52,310 nucleotides of DNA, from NCBI GenBank assembly GCA_018657625.1, contig JABHWU010000051.1:1-52310 (forward strand), read 5' to 3'. The notes below the pieces were generated by a model, which saw nothing but the letters and a program-made list of their open reading frames with translations, was not told where the DNA came from and ran no database searches. Shown one piece after another: positions 18,040 to 27,360 of this stretch (its first letter is position 1; every line of letters begins with the position of its first letter). The DNA is from Deltaproteobacteria bacterium (GTDB lineage Bacteria; SAR324; XYD2-FULL-50-16). Position numbers and translations under genes: made by a program.

Positions 18040-18174
18040 CGTCTGGCCGAGAATAACTTTGTTTGCTAATAATCCGGTAATTTGGGTACACGTAACAATC
18101 TGGTATCTAAAAGATTGAACCTTTATTAAAAATGTACATGTCCCCAAATTACCTACTTTTCGTTCAGACACTAA
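18036..18174 (+). repeat. MITE-like element, copy 4
   Basis: A 139-bp element with ends TTAGCGTCTGGCCGAGAATA and TTTTCGTTCAGACACTAA and the usual internal cores. Closest to copy 3. Its first bases supply the stop codon of the DUF554 gene. Confidence 0.92.
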
Positions 18175-18605
18175 ATAGACCGTATCAACTGGTGGCTTAG
18201 CCGCAGCATACAAATCCCGAAAATAATATTTATTGGTTCTAATACCATGTTTGAGATATCGCATTATTAGGGAACTTGCCCCAATTGCCACCATATTATG
18301 CTATAGGATATGTACCCAATGTTTGGAAACCGTTGGAAAACGCATCATTCCTGCTATTAAACATAAAAGTGGCATGGGGTTTTTATTTGCCTTTTCGGAT
18401 GTTGCACTCTTAATCGCCCGATTTTAAAATACTCAATACGCATTGAAGGCACATATCCATCATCAAAATCGGTAGTTTTAAAATCTATATCAAGGGAATA
18501 TTTATTTTTTCACTGTGAAGTATCTATGGATATTTTTTTTTTTTTAAGCTAAAAGAATAAAAACAAAGGTTAATAGAAGGATTAACATTGAAATAAGGCA
18601 ACCGG
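18175..18605. other. Intergenic region with no supported gene
   Basis: Short open frames exist on both strands (for example minus-strand 18028-18294, which continues into the repeat), but none has family features I can recognise. The minus-strand peptide containing YLKHGIRTNKYYFRDLYAAA reads like coding sequence and may be a gene remnant cut by repeat copy 4, but I cannot identify it. A run of 13 T occupies 18533-18545 ahead of the next gene. Confidence 0.4.
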
Positions 18606-19208
18606 ATGAATTCAATTAAGTGCACTATTTTATTTTTTGTTGTTTTTATTCTAAGTACGACGGCAATATTTGCTGCAGGGATAGATGATTTTTATTCAGG
18701 ATTAAAACAAACCTTCAGTTTTAATACAGTTTATCATCTTTTTGGCATCATCGGAGTGGGCATTTGGGGAAATCAAGCCAGAAAGACCAGAATAGGGAAT
18801 TTGTCATTATTGTTTTTGCTATCCCTGGGAGTCAGTTGCTTAATGGGTATGTCTATCACTTTTAACTTTGATATGCGACCGATCATTGCCGGTGAAATTA
18901 TTTTGTTGGGAATATTAATCGGACGTTGTATCGGATTAACCAGTGCCTGGGATGTTGGCGCTATCATGGTTTTTGGATTACTGCACGGTGTCGTATTAGG
19001 TGCTTTAGCAAAAGGAAAAGCACCTATATTTTTCCCTTTGGGAGTGGTCCTTTCAGGGGTTATTTTGTTAACAATAGGAACGCTGATTACCTGGCTATTT
19101 GGTATTCAAAAATTAAATAGCACCGCTTCCAGATACAATAACGCACCATTTGTTGGTGGCATTTTAACTGGGGCTGGCGTTACTATTATGATATGGGCAC
19201 TTCGTTAG
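18606..19208 (+). CDS. HupE/UreJ-like membrane protein
   Basis: A 200-residue protein with a cleavable-looking N-terminal segment ending ...STTAIFAAG and six hydrophobic helices. NTVYHLFGIIGVGIWGNQAR and GLLHGVVLGALAKG place conserved histidines in helices, like the HupE/UreJ group (putative Ni/Co permeases), and PFVGGILTGAGVTIMIWAL closes the protein. The assignment is by overall pattern; histidine motifs of nickel transporters are only partly matched. No hydrogenase or urease genes lie nearby. A good ribosome site (AAGG) precedes the ATG. Confidence 0.6.
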   Translation: MNSIKCTILFFVVFILSTTAIFAAGIDDFYSGLKQTFSFNTVYHLFGIIGVGIWGNQARKTRIGNLSLLFLLSLGVSCLMGMSITFNFDMRPIIAGEIILLGILIGRCIGLTSAWDVGAIMVFGLLHGVVLGALAKGKAPIFFPLGVVLSGVILLTIGTLITWLFGIQKLNSTASRYNNAPFVGGILTGAGVTIMIWALR

Positions 19209-19215
19209 CTTTTTA

Positions 19216-19686
19216 TTACACCGGTATATATTCAGCCTTTCTATTTTTAACTGTTAGAACTGGAATAGGTGAATATCGTACAATTTTCTCCGCAACGCTT
19301 CCCATCATTAATTGTTGAATACCTGTGCGCCCATGTGTCCCCATAACAATAATATCCATTTTATTTTCCTGGGAAAAACGAACAATTTCTTTAAAAGGAT
19401 CACCTTTAACTTGTATTAATTTCGCTTCAAGATCTGAATCGTTTAATCCTTCCCAGTATTCCATTAATTGACTTTTAAATTTATCATCTGCTGCTTCAAC
19501 CATTTTTTTATAGTTGGATGGTGATAAGAAATCACTGTCTCCCCCATATATTTCAAGTTCGCGGGTTACATTTAGTATCGTAAGTTTGGCTTTAAATTTT
19601 TTTGTAATTTCAATCGCATATGCCAAGGCATCTTTAGTATTTTCTGAACAATCCGTCGGAAAAAGAACATTTTTAATATTTATCAT
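19216..19686 (-). CDS. Universal stress protein (UspA family)
   Basis: A single Usp domain of 156 residues from the ATG at 19686, chosen over an in-frame start at 19707 because AAGGAA precedes it by 7 bases. VLFPTDCSENTKDALAYAIE is strand 1/helix 1, and the ATP-binding motif is VMGTHGRTG followed by LMMGSVAEKIVRYSPIPVL. Proteins with this motif bind ATP and are induced under stress or growth arrest. It converges with the HupE-like gene, with 7 bases between the stop codons. Confidence 0.92.
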   Translation of the reverse strand: MINIKNVLFPTDCSENTKDALAYAIEITKKFKAKLTILNVTRELEIYGGDSDFLSPSNYKKMVEAADDKFKSQLMEYWEGLNDSDLEAKLIQVKGDPFKEIVRFSQENKMDIIVMGTHGRTGIQQLMMGSVAEKIVRYSPIPVLTVKNRKAEYIPV

Positions 19687-20529
19687 TTTTTTCCTTACTA
19701 AATCCAAGTTTCAAGGTTTTGGGTGAGTTTTTCAGACAATTATAGAATATAATGACAAGGTTATTACAATATTACACTTTATGACAACAATGAAAACTCG
19801 TTTTTGTTAACAACATGTTTTGATAAAAGAGATAAAGCCTGCAGTAACCCTTATTAATTTAATGAAATATTCGCATCATTATATAGCCAATTGATTTCAC
19901 TAAAAATTAAGTCCTTTCAATATATTATAAAGGTTACTCCTTGTTAGATCCAGTTTAGAAGTTCTTTTTAAATTCTCTTTTTAATTTTTAAGAAATATAG
20001 GGTTTTTTATCTTTATATTTCAGAATATTAATATTAAACAGAAAAACTAACAAAATAAACTTCACTAATAGTAAACAGAATATCAACAATTTCAGCCTCC
20101 ACTATCCACAAATGAACAATAAATCATGCTTAAGGTTTATATAGCTGTTTTTATGTTCTTTTTTATTTTTTTTACAACTGTTAGCATGGTTTATTTTTCC
20201 ATTAGCAACTGTCCCAAAATGTATTTGTAAATATTTCTGGATATTTTGTTCTAAATTGATTATAATTTTTGTGATTTCAAGTAGTGAATAAAATCAATCA
20301 TTGAGAACAGAAAGTATTAAACAGAAAAAACGTTAGTTTTCTGTTATATTAAACTAGTTTAATCATATTTTATTGATTAATTCTGTTTTTTAAGGTAAAA
20401 AATCACGTTTTATGGTTTTAAACTTTTTTTTATGAATTCCGATTAAAAAAAAATTTAAGCGATTTAATTCATTTAAATTAACAGATCATTCTCAATAGAT
20501 GGTTAATAACCTTTAAACAAAGATTAACA
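19687..20529. promoter_or_regulatory. Long AT-rich region upstream of the AP2 gene with repeated AACAGAA boxes
   Basis: No gene is visible in these 840 bases. The octamer AACAGAA(A/T) occurs at least six times: 20037, 20074, 20306 and 20320 on the plus strand, and 20338 and 20380 on the minus strand. The pair at 20320-20328 and 20337-20345 forms a perfect 9-base inverted repeat, and a perfect 16-base palindrome ATTAAACTAGTTTAAT follows at 20348-20363. These sit 150-500 bases upstream of the AP2-domain gene and are candidates for its regulatory region or its own binding sites. This function is inference. Confidence 0.45.
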
Positions 20530-20997
20530 ATGGCAAGAAAAAAAAAGAGTAAAAGTGGTGATCCTCATTATAAAGGAATCAGCCGTATCGATACCAAAGA
20601 CACACATGGTTGGAATGCTCGTGTGTATTTTAAAGGGAAGTCTTATTCCAAATTATTTAGTGATAATTTATGGGATGGGAAAGAGATTGCTCTGGATGAA
20701 GCAATTTACTGGCGCGATCAAAAAGAGAAGGAATTGGGAAAACCAAGAACAGACCGTGTTGTTGTGATGCGAAACCCCAGAAACAAGACAGGGACTATTG
20801 GTGTTTGTCGAAAGCTGAAAAAATATTACAAGCGTGGTAAATGCTATACTGAAGATGTGTATGAAGTAACCTGTACACCTGTTGTTGGTGAAGGCTCTAA
20901 AAAGACTTCTGTTTCTGTTAGAAAATGGGGTGAAAAAGAGGCTTTAAAGCGAGCAATTACTATCAGAAAGCAAATGGAACAGAACATTTACACTTAA
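20530..20997 (+). CDS. Tandem AP2-like DNA-binding domain protein
   Basis: A 155-residue, highly basic protein (starting ARKKKSKSGDP) with two AP2/ERF-like domains. The first is at about 15-70 (YKGISRIDTKDTHGWNARVY...FKGKSYSKLF...ALDEAIYWRDQKEKELG). The second is at about 88-150 (TGTIGVCRKLKKY...YEVTCTP...SVSVRKWGEKEALKRAITIR). The AP2 three-strand sheet binds DNA. In bacteria this fold usually occurs attached to HNH homing endonucleases or integrases; here no nuclease or recombinase domain is present. Its role is unknown: transcription factor or nucleoid protein are options. It ends before a hairpin shared with the convergent YgiQ gene. Confidence 0.75.
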   Translation: MARKKKSKSGDPHYKGISRIDTKDTHGWNARVYFKGKSYSKLFSDNLWDGKEIALDEAIYWRDQKEKELGKPRTDRVVVMRNPRNKTGTIGVCRKLKKYYKRGKCYTEDVYEVTCTPVVGEGSKKTSVSVRKWGEKEALKRAITIRKQMEQNIYT

Positions 20998-21015
20998 CGG
21001 TAAATGGATTCCTTG

Positions 21016-21045
21016 ATTCAATGGCCATGCTAAAGGTCATTGAAT
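21016..21045. terminator. Bidirectional terminator-like hairpin between AP2 gene and ygiQ
   Basis: Arms ATTCAATGGCC and GGTCATTGAAT pair over 11 positions with one G-T wobble and an 8-base loop. It lies between two convergent genes. No strong T-run follows on the plus side. Confidence 0.5.
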
Positions 21046-21070
21046 TCCTAACCATTCAAAATTCTCCAGT

Positions 21071-22942
21071 CTATCTGTCAATACTACAATATTTTTGCAC
21101 TTTTTTTTTCGTCTTCTTTTTCAGTTTTTTCTTTAATTGATTAAACCACGCTCGATTCTGCTTCAGATACCAAAAGAAAATTTTACGCTGTTGATCTTTA
21201 TCGTTTTTCATTTTTGCAACGAATACCGTTTTGTGATCATAGGGGTTAATTCCGGTATGATAAATGGTTGTCGCCAGAGTGAGGGGCGTTGGTGTAAAAT
21301 CTTGAACCTGTTTTAATTGATATCCCAGTTTTTGTGTTTCAATCGATAAATCTACCATATCGATCAATTCGCAACCTGGGTGACTGGAAATGAAATAAGG
21401 GATCAATTGTTGTCTGGTCTTCAACTGTTCATTGAATCGATCAAAATCACTTTTAAGTTTTTTGAACAAGTTAAAAGAAGGTTTACGCATCATTTTCAAA
21501 ACACGATCAGAAGTATGTTCAGGAGCTACTTTCAATCTTCCGGAAACATGATGCTGCATCACTTGAAAAAGATAATCACTATTTTCGGGATACTTTATTA
21601 GAGATTCTGGGCCAAACAAATCATATCGGATACCACTGGTAACAAATGCTTTTTTGATAAAAGGTAATGTATTTACTTTACGATATAAGTCTAGCAGTGG
21701 TCCATGACTGATATTCAGGTTTTTACAAACTTTTGGAAAAATACACGACGGTTTTGAACATTTATCGCAGGTTTTTTTATCCACACCAGTCATCCGATAC
21801 ATATTGGCAGATGGTCCTCCCAGATCACTTAAATATCCTTTAAAGTCTTTCAATTCAGCGATTTTGTGAATCTCATGCAAAATTGATTTTTTTGATCTAC
21901 TGATAATATTTTTACCCTGATGGGTAGAGATAGTGCAAAAACTACATCCGCCAAAACAACCGCGATGAACATTAACTGAATGCTTGATCATCTCATAAGC
22001 CGGGATTGCATGCCGTTTGTTATATTTAGGATGGGGTAAATAGTTAAAAGGTAGCTCATATATTTTATCCAGCTGTTCGGTTTTCATTTCGCCTTCAGGT
22101 GGATTAACAATAAGAACCTTTTGTTCTACTTTTTGAAGCAGGCGAGCGGCATTTTTTTTATTAGATTCACATTCAATCCATTTAAAATTTTCCGCATATT
22201 TCAAGTGGGTTTTTCGGCAGGATTCAAAACTGTTGAGTTCAATTGTTTTCCATTTTTTAACCGGTGCTATTTTTTTTTGATCACTCCATAAAAATGCAGT
22301 TTGTGGTACTGTCACCAGTTGTTGAATCGGTATATTTCGGTCTATGAGTTCCAATATTTGCTTAAGGGCTGATTCAGCCATTCCATAAATCAGTAAATCA
22401 GCCTGACTGGAAACTAATATTGGTGGCAGGACTGAATCTGCCCAATAATCATAATGGGCAAATCGCCTTAATGAGGCTTCAATACCACCAAGGATAATAA
22501 AAGCCTCCGGGTAGATTTTTTTTAGCGTTGAAGTATAAACATTCACCGCGTAATCTGGACGATAACCGTTTTCACCACCCGGAGTATAAGCATCATCGGA
22601 CCGTAGACGTTTTGCAGCCGTATAGTGATTAACCATTGAATCCATGTTCCCGGCGGAAACACCAAAGAACAGGCGCGGTTTTCCCAGTTTTTTAAAATCT
22701 CTGAGATCGTCTCTCCAATTTGGCTGAGCCAAAATTCCCACCCGATAACCATAGTTTTGGATCAATCGGGCTATCACGGCTATTCCAAACGAGGGATGGT
22801 CGACATAAGCATCTCCGGTGACTAATATAACGTCTAACTGATCCCAACCTAACCTTTCCATTTCTCTTTTTGAGGTTGGTAACCACTTAACACTTTCAGG
22901 TGCTGCTGGAGATGTTATTGGATTAGCTTTATTGAATGACAT
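21071..22942 (-). CDS. ygiQ: YgiQ family radical SAM protein
   Basis: A 623-residue member of the YgiQ (UPF0313) family, cytoplasmic radical-SAM enzymes of unknown reaction. The N-terminal domain opens PTSKREMERLGWDQLDVILV and contains GDAYVDHPSFG. The radical SAM cluster cysteines are in RGCFGGCSFCTI (about residue 332), and a second cysteine set follows in CDKCSKPSCIFPKVCKN. KVAPEHTSDRVLKMMRKPS and the HPGCELIDM segment are family-conserved, and the lysine-rich C-terminus (KKKLKKKTKKK) is typical. The gene overlaps gltX by 14 bases and is its downstream partner. Confidence 0.92.
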   Translation of the reverse strand: MSFNKANPITSPAAPESVKWLPTSKREMERLGWDQLDVILVTGDAYVDHPSFGIAVIARLIQNYGYRVGILAQPNWRDDLRDFKKLGKPRLFFGVSAGNMDSMVNHYTAAKRLRSDDAYTPGGENGYRPDYAVNVYTSTLKKIYPEAFIILGGIEASLRRFAHYDYWADSVLPPILVSSQADLLIYGMAESALKQILELIDRNIPIQQLVTVPQTAFLWSDQKKIAPVKKWKTIELNSFESCRKTHLKYAENFKWIECESNKKNAARLLQKVEQKVLIVNPPEGEMKTEQLDKIYELPFNYLPHPKYNKRHAIPAYEMIKHSVNVHRGCFGGCSFCTISTHQGKNIISRSKKSILHEIHKIAELKDFKGYLSDLGGPSANMYRMTGVDKKTCDKCSKPSCIFPKVCKNLNISHGPLLDLYRKVNTLPFIKKAFVTSGIRYDLFGPESLIKYPENSDYLFQVMQHHVSGRLKVAPEHTSDRVLKMMRKPSFNLFKKLKSDFDRFNEQLKTRQQLIPYFISSHPGCELIDMVDLSIETQKLGYQLKQVQDFTPTPLTLATTIYHTGINPYDHKTVFVAKMKNDKDQQRKIFFWYLKQNRAWFNQLKKKLKKKTKKKVQKYCSIDR

Positions 22943-24365
22943 TTTTAATCATCTTCAAGCATTTTTCTTTCCCGAAGATATCCACAACAGCTCCTAAATC
23001 CGGACCATGTTCTACTAAAGTAATTGCAACTCTGATTGATCCCCAAAGGCCTTTACCTTTAACGCCTGTTTCTTTTTGAACAGCTTTCATCAATGATCCA
23101 AAATTTTCCGATGACAAATTATCGGTTTGCTCTAGTTGATTTAATAAAGCTTTATATACTTTCTGAGCATCTTCTGTTTGGGAGATAGCGATTAAAGCAT
23201 CATCGGATAAAGTTGGATTTTCCTTACAAAACAGGTCAAGTTTTTGATCGACATCCGTTAACAATACCATACTGTCTTTTATAATGGTCAATATTCTGGT
23301 TAATACTTCCTGATCCAGTTTTTTAGTATATTCCGGTAAAAAAGGTTGAACCAGTTCGTATAACTCTTCAGCGGTTTTCTCTTTAATATATTGTTGATTC
23401 ATCCATTTCAGTTTGTTAACATCAAAAACGGCACCCGCTTTTCCAACACGCTCCAGAGAAAATTTTTCTTTCAATTCAGATATTGAGAATATTTCCTGAT
23501 CATCTTGTGTATTCCATCCGAGTAGAGCCACAAAATTAATTAAGGCTTCGGGTAAATATCCTTTTTTTCGATAATCTTCAGTGGCCACATCGCCCTGCCG
23601 TTTACTTAATTTGCTTTTGTCCGGATTTAATAACAGGGGTAGATGCGCAAATTGAGGGATTGGCCATCCCAGATATTCATATAATTGAATATGTTTAGGT
23701 GTTGAAGGTAGCCATTCTTCCCCCCTGATAACATGGGTGATTTTCATATAATAATCATCGACAACATTAGCTAAATGATAGGTCGGAAAACCATCCGATT
23801 TAATTAATATCTGATCATCAATCTGGGATGTTTTGAATTTGACTTCACCACGAATAAGGTCATTAACGTGATATTCTTCAAAATCCTGGGGGATTTTCAT
23901 TCGGATCACAAAAGGCATATTATCATCTAAACGCTTTTGAATTTCCGTTTGAGACAAATGCTGGCACCGCCCATCATAAGGTCTGGCCAGTTTTTTAGCT
24001 AATTGGTTTTCCCTGATTTTAGTTAATTCTTCAGCTGAACAAAAACAAAAATAAGCTTTTCCCTCACGGACCATTTGGTTCGCATATTTTTGATACATGG
24101 GCAAACGCTGGGATTGGACATAGGGACCATATTCACCACCGATATTGGCTCCCTCATCGAATTGAAACCCAGACCATTTTAATGATTCCATTAAATTCTC
24201 AACAGCCCCTTCAACTTTCCGATTCTGATCAGTATCTTCTATCCTTAAAATGGCTTTTCCGTTCGATTTTGCGGCAAATAGATAATTAAATAAGGCAGTT
24301 CTTAATCCACCAACATGCAAGAATCCAGTTGGGCTTGGTGCAAAGCGCATTCGATTTTGAGACAT
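22929..24365 (-). CDS. gltX: Glutamyl-tRNA synthetase
   Basis: A 478-residue class I synthetase that charges tRNA(Glu) (or a non-discriminating form that also charges tRNA(Gln)). RFAPSPTGFLHVGGLRTALF carries the HIGH-type motif, LRIEDTDQNR follows, and the KMSKS-type motif is KLSKRQGDV. The C-terminal anticodon-binding half is normal. A clear AGGAG ribosome site precedes ATG 24365. It overlaps the YgiQ gene by 14 bases at its 3' end, so both are probably co-transcribed. Window lacks gatCAB, so discrimination cannot be judged. Confidence 0.97.
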   Translation of the reverse strand: MSQNRMRFAPSPTGFLHVGGLRTALFNYLFAAKSNGKAILRIEDTDQNRKVEGAVENLMESLKWSGFQFDEGANIGGEYGPYVQSQRLPMYQKYANQMVREGKAYFCFCSAEELTKIRENQLAKKLARPYDGRCQHLSQTEIQKRLDDNMPFVIRMKIPQDFEEYHVNDLIRGEVKFKTSQIDDQILIKSDGFPTYHLANVVDDYYMKITHVIRGEEWLPSTPKHIQLYEYLGWPIPQFAHLPLLLNPDKSKLSKRQGDVATEDYRKKGYLPEALINFVALLGWNTQDDQEIFSISELKEKFSLERVGKAGAVFDVNKLKWMNQQYIKEKTAEELYELVQPFLPEYTKKLDQEVLTRILTIIKDSMVLLTDVDQKLDLFCKENPTLSDDALIAISQTEDAQKVYKALLNQLEQTDNLSSENFGSLMKAVQKETGVKGKGLWGSIRVAITLVEHGPDLGAVVDIFGKEKCLKMIKNVIQ

Positions 24366-24494
24366 ATTACTCCTGATAGTCTTATCAATGATAAATTTGG
24401 TTTAAAAATTGTATTACTGATAGAAAAAGAAAAGAAATTTTTTCAATTCTATACTTATTAAACAGTCTGATTTGCAACAAAATAAAGGGGTTAT

Positions 24495-25511
24495 ATGCAC
24501 CAATATCTTGAAAATGTTCGTAATGAAATTGAAAACCAGGCAGGCCAGGAAGCATATTTAGCTAGCGTGTTATTTTTAAAAATGTATAAAAGTTTTCATT
24601 ACGAAGATGAAGGAGCATTTAAACTTAACGATAAAAAAGGATTCGAAGATATCCAAAATAAAGCAATTAACAGTCTAAATACCAATCAAGAATTTAATCT
24701 TAAAGATGAAATCCTAGCTTGGCAAGCAGCTATTCTAAGAGATATTTCCAAAGAATTTTATAGTTGGTGGATCGACTATAAAGATGAGAAATTTAGAGCT
24801 CCCGATTGTTTCAGTGATGGTGAATCATGTATGGCTTTAGAAGCCTGTTGTGAAAAAATAGATGAGAACCCTACAGATATTTACACACGGCTCCTAGAAG
24901 TTGAATTAATTCTAACAAGGTTGCACACATCCTGTAACAAAACCTTAATCGAAATTGATCGGTTCTGGCAGTTTAAATATAAAAATAAAAAGAAAGACGC
25001 GCAAAATATGTTTATTCAAAAACGGATATCGTCAGAATCCAAATCGACGATTATATTTGAAAGCATTGAAAATTTACAGACTTTATCCAATGACTGCTTA
25101 AGTTTTGCTAAACAACTCGCCGGAAAAGACTATTTACTTTGGATCAATCCCCATGTGATGCTGGAATCATTGATTAAAAGTCTCTATGGTTTTTTGAACT
25201 TTGAATATATCGAAGATGCAGACCTTTCATTAACAAATTGGCTGGACACACTGTTTCCACCTAAATTAGGGGATGAACAGCCGAATCCAATGTTTGAAAG
25301 TGGTTTACATCATCAGATTGTTGCTAACTTAAGTCAGGCTACTCAATGTTTGGTTCAACACACTGTGAAACGGACGGACGCTTTCGCTAAAAGAGATATC
25401 ATTCTCAAAGGATATTTAGTCGAGCACCTCGAAAAAATCAAAACCCTGAGTCTAAAAAATATCAATGAAAATCTGGAAACAGATTTTAAAAAACATATAA
25501 CTCAACAATAA
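24495..25511 (+). CDS. Unrecognised 338-residue protein
   Basis: I do not recognise this protein. It has no signal peptide or membrane segment, is rich in predicted helices, and has a cysteine cluster (DCFSDGESCMALEACCEK, about residues 105-122) and a further cysteine in LTRLHTSCNK. A strong ribosome site (AAGGGG) and full-length open frame with the local codon usage support it as real. It is divergent from gltX (130 bases) and followed by a second unknown gene after about 200 bases. The two do not look alike to me. Function unknown. Confidence 0.75.
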   Translation: MHQYLENVRNEIENQAGQEAYLASVLFLKMYKSFHYEDEGAFKLNDKKGFEDIQNKAINSLNTNQEFNLKDEILAWQAAILRDISKEFYSWWIDYKDEKFRAPDCFSDGESCMALEACCEKIDENPTDIYTRLLEVELILTRLHTSCNKTLIEIDRFWQFKYKNKKKDAQNMFIQKRISSESKSTIIFESIENLQTLSNDCLSFAKQLAGKDYLLWINPHVMLESLIKSLYGFLNFEYIEDADLSLTNWLDTLFPPKLGDEQPNPMFESGLHHQIVANLSQATQCLVQHTVKRTDAFAKRDIILKGYLVEHLEKIKTLSLKNINENLETDFKKHITQQ

Positions 25512-25610
25512 AATGTTGAAATAGAGAAAACTTAAAAAAAACCGCAGCATACATACTTTTATTTTATTTGTTTTGACACTTCTATTTATTTTCCTTTAGA
25601 ATTTCATCGG

Positions 25611-25640
25611 TAGCGTCTGTTTCAACCCTGACAGACACTA
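25611..25640 (+). repeat. Collapsed MITE-like ends (footprint)
   Basis: TAGCGTCTGT and ACAGACACTA, 10-base arms with one mismatch, stand 10 bases apart. These are the terminal bases of the 140-bp repeat family with the interior missing, forming a short hairpin. It could be a deletion derivative or an excision scar. Confidence 0.6.
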
Positions 25641-25716
25641 CTCAGATTTTCTCCCATGAAAATCCAGCAGTATCCAAACCTCTTTAATTTATTAAAATCT
25701 ATTATTATTTTCAGAA

Positions 25717-27360
25717 ATGTTAAAGTTCTATGGTATTCGATTTAATGTACAGGGATTACCTGAGCGGTACAATATTTCAATTGCATTGCGGGAATCTTTG
25801 AATGCCAGTTTATATATCTATGAACACTTTGAAAATGATTTGCAAAAAACGCTTGATGCGATTGATCGGGAAATTAATCAGTTATTTCAATCAAATAATG
25901 CAACAAAATGTAAAAGCAGCCAATTTCGCTTTTTACTCGCTAAATGGTTTCGAACCAAAGATATATCCAACTACCTTTTTCAGGATACGTACTTCTCAGG
26001 TTTTAAGGGTAAAATTGCAAAAATTATCAACACGCCAAAACCCATCAAAGCAAAGTGGACCTTAATTGAATCTGAAATAGTCAACTTTCTGGCGGAGTAT
26101 GACCAAAAAACACAAGATGAGTTAATTCATGATTCAGATTCTGCAATTGGTACACTGCTGCAAATGATTACTATATTTTTCATGGAACAGGATGACGAAC
26201 GTCCTCCTGCTAATTTGGAACTACAATTTATCAGAGGTCAGTTTCCAAAAGTGATTTGGAAGAAAAAGGACGGTGTAAATGCTTCCAGCAATCCTTTTTG
26301 GACGCCAAAAAATCAATATTGCAAAACCTCTTTTTTAACTTCCAAGTTAATTTCAGCATTGCATGGAAAATATGCAAAGGTTTTGACACCTTCTGTTACT
26401 GTACCTGCTACGTTACCACTAAAAGACGATTCAAGGGAAATTTCATATTCAAAACCCCAATCATTATCATTTGGTAATTTTATGCCAAATGAGATTCCAG
26501 ATGAAATTACAATCTCATATAGCGCGGAGCAAAAAGCCTGTCAGCAATTTGAGTTGATACCGGAATCTATCGGTGAAACATTATTGAGTTTGCAAAAAAA
26601 TATCCAAAAGCAGCTTTCACATGAGGGGGTAAAACACTTTCTGGGAATTTTTAGGCAGCTATCCTTAAGCAAATCCAAAAATATTTGTAGTTTTGATACA
26701 AAAAAACATTTTCAACTGGTTTCAAAAGTATCAAAGAAAGGGACCTGTTCTAAAAAACAGCACACCATATTCGATCAGGTTTTCAATATTCTCAACAGTC
26801 TTCAGGTTAAAAGGCATTGGCATAAAACTCAACAAATTATCACTAACCCTTTTTTATTACAAATCGGTGAGGAACAACAGCATCCACAATCAATATTTAC
26901 AATAAAAAAACTTTTACTGGATCCACTGTTTTTACCTTGCCCCAATAATGCTTACTGGTTGGGTAGTCATTTGCAATTGATCCCTCAATATCTGTTTCAG
27001 GAAAGTATTCACAAACATGCCTTATTACCGGGAATTTCGTCTTTTTTAAGTGGTTGTTGGTTAAATGAATTCCGGGGGAAAAAAGGTACTACTGAGAAAA
27101 CTGCCAGGGAAATCATTGAAGGTTGTGCCTTTAATGTCGTATCATCGAATCGTTACAGGATTTTGGATAAGTTAATGGGGGAACTTGAATATATGAAAGA
27201 TAGAAAATACATTGATCAATGTCAGCACGTTAAAAGCAGTGTCGGTAACCCCTGGGAAGATGTATATCAAATACAAGCTAATGGTGATACTTTTCAATTA
27301 ATCCAAAATTTGACCCATCTCTCTAACCAGCAATATCAAGAAATCGGCGCGCATGTCTAA
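25717..27360 (+). CDS. Unrecognised 547-residue protein upstream of fmt
   Basis: I do not recognise this protein. It is soluble, lacks transmembrane segments, and contains no motif I can tie to a known enzyme. The C-terminal part (AREIIEGCAFNVVSSNRYRI, then LDKLMGELEYMKDRKYIDQ) has the look of a winged-helix. Its last codons overlap the fmt start by 8 bases (ATGTCTAA), so the two genes are probably co-translated. The position before fmt is where priA/def genes occur in many bacteria, but no helicase or deformylase motifs exist here. Real gene by length and coupling; function unknown. Confidence 0.75.
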   Translation: MLKFYGIRFNVQGLPERYNISIALRESLNASLYIYEHFENDLQKTLDAIDREINQLFQSNNATKCKSSQFRFLLAKWFRTKDISNYLFQDTYFSGFKGKIAKIINTPKPIKAKWTLIESEIVNFLAEYDQKTQDELIHDSDSAIGTLLQMITIFFMEQDDERPPANLELQFIRGQFPKVIWKKKDGVNASSNPFWTPKNQYCKTSFLTSKLISALHGKYAKVLTPSVTVPATLPLKDDSREISYSKPQSLSFGNFMPNEIPDEITISYSAEQKACQQFELIPESIGETLLSLQKNIQKQLSHEGVKHFLGIFRQLSLSKSKNICSFDTKKHFQLVSKVSKKGTCSKKQHTIFDQVFNILNSLQVKRHWHKTQQIITNPFLLQIGEEQQHPQSIFTIKKLLLDPLFLPCPNNAYWLGSHLQLIPQYLFQESIHKHALLPGISSFLSGCWLNEFRGKKGTTEKTAREIIEGCAFNVVSSNRYRILDKLMGELEYMKDRKYIDQCQHVKSSVGNPWEDVYQIQANGDTFQLIQNLTHLSNQQYQEIGAHV

